The position numbers and the translations under genes were made by a program. The notes under the pieces are model-generated. The model saw only the letters and a list, made by a program, of their open reading frames with translations, was not told the DNA's origin and ran no database searches. DNA of 9,411 nucleotides from Deltaproteobacteria bacterium (GTDB lineage Bacteria > Desulfobacterota > Syntrophorhabdia > Syntrophorhabdales > Syntrophorhabdaceae), in assembly GCA_003506795.1 (NCBI GenBank), contig DNYO01000229.1, positions 563 through 9,973 on the forward strand, in the 5' to 3' direction. Positions 1 to 5,969 of this stretch are shown here, piece after piece (positions within the stretch are counted from its first letter, which is position 1; every line of letters starts with the position of its first letter).

Positions 1-486
1 TATGATATACTGGGCGCGTATTTCTTCAAGATCCCCATCGTCCATCTATACTGGATGGTTATCGGCACCATGGCGGCCATGCTGGATGTCAGCGTTGAAT
101 TTCTCACCATAGTTGTCGCAGTTCATGAACTCGCCCATGCCTATTCCCATCTCGGCAAGGATATAGACGGCGGGAAATGGAAGACGGGGTCATTTGCGGA
201 AGCCGATCTGAAAATCGTGGAAGGCATCGCCCAGTTTTATACAAAGATCGTCTGCGAAAAGCTTTCCAACCGGATACCAGGTGCACTGACAGCATATACC
301 AGGCTTATGGAACTCCAGTCAGAGCCGTATTTGGTCCACAAGGATTGGATACAGGACTCAAAGACCGCCGGAGAAATAATTCGTGCATCGATGATCGAAT
401 CCCGTTGTAAGAACATAACAACCTACGAAGACTTTAAGGCTGCTCTGACGAAACATCGAGAAAATATTGAACCATCAAACAAGTGA
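1..486 (+). CDS. Putative zinc metallopeptidase (HExxH...E, gluzincin-like), 5' end missing
   Basis: The reading frame is open from the first base of the window, so the real start lies to the left; 161 codons are visible. An internal ATG at 55 is possible but has no clear ribosome site and would cut into a hydrophobic stretch. Numbering from base 1, the motif HELAH is at residues 42-46 and EGIAQFYT follows at 74-81. HExxH supplies two zinc-binding histidines and a catalytic glutamate, and a later glutamate in an EGxA context is the usual third ligand of gluzincins, here E74. The region before the motif is hydrophobic (about residues 20-41) and could be a buried helix or a membrane segment. 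The C-terminal part is polar and probably helical. I do not recognise a named family or a substrate. The stop is 16 nt before hsdR on the same strand, which suggests co-transcription. The zincin call is fairly secure; the biological role is unknown. Confidence 0.7.
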   Translation, partial: YDILGAYFFKIPIVHLYWMVIGTMAAMLDVSVEFLTIVVAVHELAHAYSHLGKDIDGGKWKTGSFAEADLKIVEGIAQFYTKIVCEKLSNRIPGALTAYTRLMELQSEPYLVHKDWIQDSKTAGEIIRASMIESRCKNITTYEDFKAALTKHRENIEPSNK

Positions 487-488
487 CC

Positions 489-493
489 GGAGG
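489..493 (+). promoter_or_regulatory. Ribosome binding site that fixes the hsdR start
   Basis: GGAGG sits 9 nt before the ATG at 503. An earlier in-frame ATG at 467 lies inside the preceding gene and has no such site, so 503 is preferred. Confidence 0.75.
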
Positions 494-502
494 TGTCGAC
501 GG

Positions 503-3500
503 ATGCCAGTTGACCACAAAGAGATTGCCTTCGAGGCTGCCATCGAGCACCATCTGATCACCTCGGCCGGCTACGAGAAGGGCAGCCCCGATACCTTCGA
601 CCAGGAGCGCGGCCTGTTTCCCTTGGACGTGATCTCCTTCATTCAGGAGACCCAGCCCAAGGAATGGGAATACCTCTCCGCCATCCAGAAGGACAAGGCC
701 AAGGAGACTCTCTTGGATGATCTCTGCCGGGCCCTCAACTCCGAGCATGAGGGGTGTCTTTCCGTCCTGCGGCACGGGTTCAAGTGCTTCGGGAAGACCT
801 TTCGTATGGCGTATTTTGCCCCTGCAAGCGGCATGAACCCCGACACCCTGAAGCTCTACCAGGCCAACCGCCTTGCGATCACCCGCCAGCTGCGTTACTC
901 GTCCAAGCATAGCAACGAGCTCGATGTGACCCTGTCCCTCAACGGGATCCCCGTAGCGACGGCGGAACTGAAAAACCAGATGACGGGTCAGACGTGGCGC
1001 AATGCGGTCACGCAGTACAAGACAGACCGTGACCAGGCCGATCTGATCTTTCAGTTCAAGAAACGCGCCCTCGTCCATTTCGCGGTCGATACGGACGAGG
1101 TCTACATGACGACGCGCCTCTCCGGTAAGAACACACGCTTTCTCCCCTTCAACAAGGGCTGCAACGGCGGCGCCGGCAACCCTGAGAATCCCGGGAACTA
1201 CAAGACTGCCTATCTTTGGGAGGAGGTTTTGGAGAGGCACAGCTTCCTTGACATCCTGGCACGATTCATACACCTCCAGGTGGAGGAGAAGAAGCTGGGT
1301 GAGAAGAAGATCAAGGTCGAGACTATGATCTTTCCCCGCTATCACCAGCTCGACTGCGTCCGGGCCCTCGTGCACGATGCCCGCAGCGAAGGTGTGGGCA
1401 AGAACTACCTCATCCAGCATTCCGCAGGGAGCGGGAAGTCGAATTCCATCGCGTGGCTGGCCCACAGGCTCTCCAGCCTCCACAACGACAAGGATGAGAA
1501 GGTCTTCGATTCGGTCATTGTCATCACAGACCGTGTGGTGCTCGACCAGCAGCTCCAGAACACCATCTACCAGTTCGAGCACAAGCAGGGTGTCGTCCAG
1601 AAGATCGACGTAGACTCCACACAGCTCGCAGAGGCCCTCGGATCCGCCGTGCCTGTTGTTATCACCACCCTCCAGAAGTTCCCCTTCGTCACTGAGAAGG
1701 TCGGCGAGCTTCCCATGCGTCGGTACGCGGTCATTGTTGATGAAGCGCACAGCTCTCAGGGCGGAGAGACCGCTACCGAACTCAAGGGCGTTCTCGCGGG
1801 AGCTGCTATTAAGAAAGAGGCAAAAGCGAAGGCTGAGGAGGAAGGCCTCCCTGATTACGAGGAAGAGATCCTCAAGGCCATGGCCAAGCGGGGCCACCAG
1901 TCCAATATCAGTTTCTTTGCCTTCACCGCGACACCGAAGTATAAGACGATGGAGGTCTTCGGTATCCCCGGTCCGGACGGCAAGCCTCGTGCTTTTCACC
2001 TCTACAGTATGCGCCAGGCTATAGATGAGCACTTCATCCTTGACGTGCTTGAGTATTACACCACGTACAAGACATACTACAGACTCATCAAATCCATCGA
2101 GAACGACCCGAAAGTGGAGAAGCGAAAGGCTGCCAGGGCCCTTGCCCGTTTCATGAGCCTCCATCAGCACAATATCTCCCAGAAGACGGAGGTCATGATC
2201 GAGCACTTCCGCCACTTTACGATGCATAAGATCGGAGGCAGGGCAAAGGCAATGGTGGTCACCGCCAGCCGCCTGCATGCGGTGAAGTACAAGCAGGCCT
2301 TCGACAAGTACATCTTAAAGAAGGGTTACACGGGGATAAAGACTCTCGTTGCCTTCTCGGGAACCGTGATCGACCCCGACGTGAAGGATGTTACTTACAC
2401 CGAAGTGGGCATGAACAACAATATCAAGGAGAAGGAGCTTCCCGAGCGCTTCGGGACAGAAGAGTACCAGGTGCTCATTGTCGCCGAGAAATACCAGACC
2501 GGCTTCGACCAGCCGCTCCTCCATACCATGTACGTGGACAAGAGGCTCGCAGGCATCCAGGCGGTCCAGACCCTTTCCAGGCTCAACCGGACATGTCCCG
2601 GGAAAGAGAACACATTTGTCCTGGACTTCGTGAATGAGACGAAGGAGATCCTCGATGCCTTCCAGCCGTACTATGAGCAGACGACCGTCGGGGAACAGGC
2701 GGAGGCAAAGCAGCTCTACGAGCTCCAGGCAAAGCTGGACGCCCAGCAGGTCTATTACAAAGACGAGGTGGAGGAGTTTAGCAAGGTCTTCTACACCCCA
2801 AGGGAAAAGCAGACCCCTTCCGACCATGCGCGGATGAACGCCTGCATCGATCCCGCCGTCGGGAGATTCAAGAAGCTCGATGAAGAGGCCCGGGAAGAGT
2901 TTCGCAAGACTCTCATTGCGTTCCGGAACTTATATGCCTTCTTATCCCAGGTCATCCCCTTCCAGGACTCGGACCTGGAGAAGCTGTACTCGTACGTACG
3001 CTTCCTGGTCACGAAGCTCCCGAGAGGAGACCGGGGCCCCGTCTATCACTTCGATGACGAGGTTGCCCTGAAGTTCTACCGGCTACAGAAAATAGGAGAG
3101 GGAGCGATTGATCTGAAGGCCGGTGAACAGCAGCCCATATCCGGGCCAACATCAGTGGGGACGGGTGCTGCCGGCGGAGAGCAGGTAGAGCTCTCCAAGC
3201 TCATCGATATACTAAATGACCGCTTCGGTACTGAGTTCAGACCCGGTGACCAGCTGTTTTTCGATTCGATAAAGGAAGATGCGATGGCGGATTCCGGTCT
3301 GAGGCAAGCAGCTCATGCCAATACCCTGGAGAACTTTGGCTATGTGTTCACGAAGGCGCTGGAGGGAATTTTTATTGACCGCATGGACCAGAACGAGGAT
3401 ATCACCGCCAGGTTCATGAACGATGGCAAATTCAGGGAAGCGGTGAGTCAGCAGCTGCAGAAGGAAATTTATGAACAGATGCGGAGGGAAGGGGAGGTGA

Positions 3501-3514
3501 CCGGCAGTCCTTGA
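503..3514 (+). CDS. hsdR: Type I restriction endonuclease subunit R (HsdR)
   Basis: This is the ATP-dependent translocating and cleaving subunit of a type I restriction-modification complex. It would act with HsdM and HsdS to pump and cut unmodified DNA in the cytoplasm. The protein has 1003 residues, normal for the family. The N-terminal nuclease domain carries a PD-(D/E)xK signature, D141 then E155-L-K157. The SF2 motor follows: Walker A SAGSGKS with K312, Walker B DEAH at 413-416, motif III TATP at 475-478, motif V around TGFDQ at 666-670, and motif VI with SRLNR ending at R696. The rest, about 720-1003, is helical and matches the HsdR C-terminal region, which in known enzymes contacts the methylase core. 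All key residues are present, so it looks functional. The start at 503 has a strong GGAGG; a peptidase-like gene ends 16 nt upstream and a GYF_2-RDD gene follows 47 nt downstream. No hsdM or hsdS is visible here. The third codon positions are noticeably G/C-rich compared with both neighbours, which suggests a patchwork origin of the cargo. Confidence 0.95.
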   Translation: MPVDHKEIAFEAAIEHHLITSAGYEKGSPDTFDQERGLFPLDVISFIQETQPKEWEYLSAIQKDKAKETLLDDLCRALNSEHEGCLSVLRHGFKCFGKTFRMAYFAPASGMNPDTLKLYQANRLAITRQLRYSSKHSNELDVTLSLNGIPVATAELKNQMTGQTWRNAVTQYKTDRDQADLIFQFKKRALVHFAVDTDEVYMTTRLSGKNTRFLPFNKGCNGGAGNPENPGNYKTAYLWEEVLERHSFLDILARFIHLQVEEKKLGEKKIKVETMIFPRYHQLDCVRALVHDARSEGVGKNYLIQHSAGSGKSNSIAWLAHRLSSLHNDKDEKVFDSVIVITDRVVLDQQLQNTIYQFEHKQGVVQKIDVDSTQLAEALGSAVPVVITTLQKFPFVTEKVGELPMRRYAVIVDEAHSSQGGETATELKGVLAGAAIKKEAKAKAEEEGLPDYEEEILKAMAKRGHQSNISFFAFTATPKYKTMEVFGIPGPDGKPRAFHLYSMRQAIDEHFILDVLEYYTTYKTYYRLIKSIENDPKVEKRKAARALARFMSLHQHNISQKTEVMIEHFRHFTMHKIGGRAKAMVVTASRLHAVKYKQAFDKYILKKGYTGIKTLVAFSGTVIDPDVKDVTYTEVGMNNNIKEKELPERFGTEEYQVLIVAEKYQTGFDQPLLHTMYVDKRLAGIQAVQTLSRLNRTCPGKENTFVLDFVNETKEILDAFQPYYEQTTVGEQAEAKQLYELQAKLDAQQVYYKDEVEEFSKVFYTPREKQTPSDHARMNACIDPAVGRFKKLDEEAREEFRKTLIAFRNLYAFLSQVIPFQDSDLEKLYSYVRFLVTKLPRGDRGPVYHFDDEVALKFYRLQKIGEGAIDLKAGEQQPISGPTSVGTGAAGGEQVELSKLIDILNDRFGTEFRPGDQLFFDSIKEDAMADSGLRQAAHANTLENFGYVFTKALEGIFIDRMDQNEDITARFMNDGKFREAVSQQLQKEIYEQMRREGEVTGSP

Positions 3515-3561
3515 GGTTACTTCGTAAGCGTTAAGAATCTCGATCATAGTAAGGAGGGATT

Positions 3562-4293
3562 ATGCCGCTGTGGTTCTACATTCTCGATGGACAGCAACAT
3601 GGACCAGTAGAGGAAGAAGCGATCGCCGACATGATTACTTCAGGTAAATTGTCTCTGGATGGCTTGGTATGGACAGAGGGACTTCCCCAGTGGACGATAT
3701 TGCGGGATATTGAGAATTTCGTGCCCCAGGATTCACTTCCTCCCCCTATTGTGCAACCGCCACCAATGCCCAGAGGAGGGTTTAGACCTTCAGGCTCTCA
3801 AGCTCGTCCGTGGGTGAGGTTCTTCGCGCGAACGATAGATATGTTCTTGTTCACCATGGTTGCCGGATTTATTCTGGGAATCGTATATGAATCAGCATCG
3901 AAGATTAACGACTATGCCTTAGGGTTCGTTTTCACCTTCCTTTATATTTTCGTTGAGCCAATAATGCTGTCCGCCTGGGGCACTACACCCGGTAAAGCGC
4001 TTCTCAATGTTAGACTGAGACGGCAGGACGGAGACAAGCTTTCTTACTCCGAGGGAATAAACAGGGCATTTCAGGTGTGGCTGAAGGGGCTTGGGGCTGG
4101 TATTCCCATCGTGGCCTTATTCACGCAAGTTTCTGCATATAACCGTTTGAAGAATGAGGGAAAGACTACTTGGGATCGCGATGGGCATTTCCTATACTCG
4201 CATCAAGATATCAGCCCCGTAAGAATTGTGGTGACGGTGTTGCTATTCATAGGGTTTGCAGTACTGTTTACGTTGGGAAAGTCGATGTCATGA
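3562..4293 (+). CDS. GYF_2 (DUF4339)-RDD family membrane protein
   Basis: The protein has 243 residues. Residues about 3-52 fit the GYF_2 (DUF4339) domain: WFY near the start, then GPV at 14-16, and a VWTEGLPQW segment at 36-44. Such domains are thought to bind peptides or proteins. A proline-rich linker follows (about 56-72). Residues about 82 onward form an RDD membrane domain: R86 and D93 in the opening VRFFARTID stretch, hydrophobic segments at about 93-110, 118-137 and 172-189, the conserved GTTPGKALLNVRL stretch at 140-152, and a last hydrophobic helix at about 221-238. There is no cleavable signal peptide, so the GYF_2 domain is probably cytoplasmic with the rest in the inner membrane. 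The start is set by AAGGAGG at 3551-3557. It lies 47 nt after hsdR with no terminator seen between, so read-through is likely. The gene is more AT-rich than hsdR. Its molecular job is not known; RDD proteins have been linked to transport in a few cases only. It ends 66 nt from the convergent recombinase gene. Confidence 0.8.
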   Translation: MPLWFYILDGQQHGPVEEEAIADMITSGKLSLDGLVWTEGLPQWTILRDIENFVPQDSLPPPIVQPPPMPRGGFRPSGSQARPWVRFFARTIDMFLFTMVAGFILGIVYESASKINDYALGFVFTFLYIFVEPIMLSAWGTTPGKALLNVRLRRQDGDKLSYSEGINRAFQVWLKGLGAGIPIVALFTQVSAYNRLKNEGKTTWDRDGHFLYSHQDISPVRIVVTVLLFIGFAVLFTLGKSMS

Positions 4294-4359
4294 AGATAAG
4301 CTAGTGAGGCATGATGAATAGTCTTGTAGCCACCCCCCCCAGGAAATGCATCAGAGGCG

Positions 4360-5670
4360 CTATTTCTTCGTTGCAGTTTTCTTTCTGCTCCTTTTTGCGA
4401 GTTTCCCTTTTTCGAGGTCCTCTGCTGTCGGCGGCACCGCTTGATCCATGGTACGTTCGAGTTTCTCTTCCCCCTCGATCACGAATGAGGACTCAAATTT
4501 AGCCACAGCGGCTCTAGAAGCGGATGGGGCCAGATGTGAGTACCGTTCGGTCATTGCGAGGCTCTTGTGGCCCAAAAGTTCTTTAACCACCATGATGCTG
4601 GTTCCCTGCATAACGAGCCAGCTTGCGTACGTATGACGGAGGGTGTGATAGACGACACGCTGGCGACGGTCGGTTACTCCGTTATTGAGACCCAGCGACT
4701 CGACCACCCGGTCGAATGAGGCGGAGATCCCCGTGATCCTGCCGTCGTGGCGGCGGTCCTGAAATACGTACTCATTAGCGGCGAGGCCCTTGATGCGCCC
4801 CGACAACATTGCCGACACATCCGCAGTGGGGTACGCAGCGCGGGACGTGCCGTTCTTGCTGTCCATCACGTGAATGATGCCAGATGCCAAGTCAATGTGC
4901 TGTGGCTGCAGTCCGGTTACTTCGCCGAGGCGCAGGCCACAATGTAGGGAGAGAAGTGCCATGTCGTGGACCAAAGGGCTCCTTTCTTTCAGGGCGTTCA
5001 ACAAGGTTCGGGCATCCTCATATGACAGAAACCGTACTCGGCGGTTATTGACACGTGGCATGTCGACACGGGAGACGGGGTTTCCTCCCGTCCACTGGCG
5101 TTGTGTTATAGCTCGATTGATGATGCGCCGGACTAAGGACAGGACATGCTTCACAGTTTGCGGTGAGAGATCCTCTTGAAGGGAAGTTTTCAGGCTTTCG
5201 AGCCTCTCAGTGGTAATCTCATCCAAGGCTAGCTTGCCCAGGGCGGGGAGGAGGTGATTATTATACCTTGAGACATCAGGACCGGTGTTACCAGTGCGGT
5301 TAGCTTCCAGCCATTTTATATATTGGTCCCCGGTATTTTTAAACGTGGGCGGGGTACCTTTTTTCTTCGGGAGATCGTCGCCATGACGTTTTGTGCGGAT
5401 CCTCTCAGCCCGGATGTTTTCCGCGTAAGCGGGGGTGTATCCCTCTGAAGCCCAACCTATTTTCTCCCATTTCAGTTTCTTTCTATATCGGTAGCAGATA
5501 TAATAGCATTCGTCCGGTTGCCCCATGTGTTTCCGGGTCGTATGTTCATTAACATAGACGCCAGGGTAATAAGCAATTTCGGTCGTGCCATCCTTCTTTT
5601 TCCGTTTGCTCTTGATGGCGCGGTGCCGTCTTATTTGAGTCAGAGACTTTGCCTTTCCCTTTTCTGCCAC
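4360..5670 (-). CDS. int: Tyrosine recombinase / integrase of the mobile element
   Basis: This enzyme would catalyse site-specific integration and excision of the element at the tRNA-Arg site next to it. With a GTG start at 5670 the protein has 436 residues, usual for phage-type integrases. The first 100 or so residues are rich in Arg, Lys and Tyr and look like an arm-binding domain. Residues about 105-205 form the helical SAM-like core-binding domain, and about 210-395 the catalytic domain. All catalytic residues are visible: R247 (CGLRLGE), K272 (SKNG), H342 and R345 (YHTLRH), H368 (LLGHKS) and nucleophile Y377 (MTERYSHL). The C-terminal tail is lysine-rich. The frame stays open upstream to 5943, but that stretch reads through the promoter region and the tRNA remnant. 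The GTG has a GGAGG 7 nt upstream and is the best start. The coding direction is away from the attachment site, into the element. It looks intact and active. Confidence 0.95.
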   Translation of the reverse strand: MAEKGKAKSLTQIRRHRAIKSKRKKKDGTTEIAYYPGVYVNEHTTRKHMGQPDECYYICYRYRKKLKWEKIGWASEGYTPAYAENIRAERIRTKRHGDDLPKKKGTPPTFKNTGDQYIKWLEANRTGNTGPDVSRYNNHLLPALGKLALDEITTERLESLKTSLQEDLSPQTVKHVLSLVRRIINRAITQRQWTGGNPVSRVDMPRVNNRRVRFLSYEDARTLLNALKERSPLVHDMALLSLHCGLRLGEVTGLQPQHIDLASGIIHVMDSKNGTSRAAYPTADVSAMLSGRIKGLAANEYVFQDRRHDGRITGISASFDRVVESLGLNNGVTDRRQRVVYHTLRHTYASWLVMQGTSIMVVKELLGHKSLAMTERYSHLAPSASRAAVAKFESSFVIEGEEKLERTMDQAVPPTAEDLEKGKLAKRSRKKTATKK

Positions 5671-5677
5671 GTAGCTT

Positions 5678-5682
5678 CCTCC
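5678..5682 (-). promoter_or_regulatory. Ribosome binding site that supports the GTG start of the integrase
   Basis: On the minus strand GGAGG is followed by a 7-nt spacer and GTG at 5670. Upstream ATG codons in the same frame lack a comparable site and fall in non-coding att and promoter DNA. Confidence 0.75.
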
Positions 5683-5689
5683 ACCTGAT

Positions 5690-5711
5690 CCTGCTAACGT
5701 CCTGCTAACAT
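5690..5711. repeat. Two tandem copies of an 11-bp repeat upstream of int
   Basis: CCTGCTAACGT at 5690-5700 is followed directly by CCTGCTAACAT at 5701-5711, 10 of 11 bases identical. The 11-bp period puts both copies on nearly the same face of the helix. The repeats lie between the predicted int promoter and its ribosome site, near the end of the element. Arm-type integrase sites in known elements are short direct repeats placed like this; a repressor or excisionase operator is the alternative. Confidence 0.55.
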
Positions 5712-5723
5712 GAACACAGAAAT

Positions 5724-5753
5724 AATGTACCCCATGGAGTAATATGGTGTCAA
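5724..5753 (-). promoter_or_regulatory. Predicted sigma70-type promoter of the integrase gene
   Basis: On the minus strand a perfect -35 TTGACA (5753-5748) is followed by an 18-nt spacer and a -10 TACATT (5729-5724, 4 of 6 matches). Transcription would start near 5717, giving a leader of about 45 nt that contains the 11-bp repeats and the GGAGG. The spacing and strong -35 are seen directly; activity is inferred. Confidence 0.5.
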
Positions 5754-5769
5754 TATGGATCACGCATAT

Positions 5770-5789
5770 AACCATTACCGATAATGGTT
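5770..5789. repeat. 8-bp dyad between the int promoter and the attachment site
   Basis: AACCATTA (5770-5777), spacer CCGA, TAATGGTT (5782-5789) form a perfect inverted repeat in AT-rich DNA, with weaker symmetry outside it. It lies about 17 bp upstream of the int -35 and about 50 bp from the tRNA remnant. It could be an operator or a site for excisionase or a bending protein. No T-tract follows, so it is not a terminator. Confidence 0.45.
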
Positions 5790-5838
5790 TATACAGAATA
5801 AGTAATGATTTTAAGAATAACGGAAAACCATCTGAAAG

Positions 5839-5886
5839 GGCCTCCGGAGCCAAAGGCCCCGCGTTCGAATCGCGGCGGGCGCGCCA
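5839..5886 (+). pseudogene. 3' half of tRNA-Arg(CCG): attachment-site remnant
   Basis: The bases fit tRNA positions exactly from the anticodon loop onward. Loop CTCCGGA is at 5842-5848 with anticodon CCG at 5844-5846. The 3' anticodon strand GCCAA and variable loop AGGCC follow. The T stem CCGCG/CGCGG encloses loop TTCGAAT (5859-5875). The acceptor 3' strand CGGGCGC, discriminator G and an encoded CCA end at 5886. The 5' half is absent: the bases before 5839 fail to pair at the outer anticodon stem (A and G face A and A), and there is no D arm or 5' acceptor strand GCGCCCG. Bacterial tRNA-Arg(CCG) has the same anticodon loop and acceptor ending, which supports the identity. A 3' tRNA fragment next to an integrase gene is the classic att product. 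CTCCGGAG at 5842-5849 is self-complementary, and GGGCC (5838-5842) faces GGCCC (5855-5859), so the strand exchange may be centred here. Confidence 0.85.
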
Positions 5887-5969
5887 TTGAACTCGATTAT
5901 CAATCAATTTTAAGACTTGTAAAGATCTTGATGCCCACAGCATAGACTAAGTTTGAGGGGGGCGGGGTA

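Larger units (their letters stand above)
1..5850. mobile_element. Right end of a tRNA-Arg-integrated element (left end outside the window)
   Basis: The right boundary is placed within the tRNA remnant, somewhere in about 5839-5886, because the crossover lies inside bases shared by both att ends. Cargo seen: peptidase-like gene fragment, hsdR, GYF_2-RDD gene and integrase. No phage structural, replication or conjugation genes are visible in this part, so a genomic island or integrative element is as likely as a prophage end. That everything back to base 1 belongs to the element is inferred; no left boundary is seen. Confidence 0.65.

Noticed and set aside
434..2278. A long open frame of about 614 codons on the minus strand opposite hsdR.
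   Set aside because: It lies wholly antisense to a convincing HsdR. It is Leu, Val and Gly-heavy without recognisable motifs, and is explained by the strong G/C third-position bias of hsdR.
2315..2827. A second minus-strand open frame of 170 codons opposite the hsdR motor region.
   Set aside because: Same cause: it mirrors HsdR codons that contain motif VI, and has no start site or domain of its own.
4333..4340. A run of eight C between the convergent RDD and integrase genes, considered as a phase-variation tract or terminator.
   Set aside because: It is outside both coding regions, no promoter elements surround it and no hairpin with a T-run is seen, so there is no support for a role.
5887..5969. 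AAGACTTGTAAAGATCTT near 5914, considered as a terminator for the amidohydrolase operon or a trace of the tRNA terminator.
   Set aside because: The stem is short, AT-rich and bulged, and no T-tract follows on either strand.
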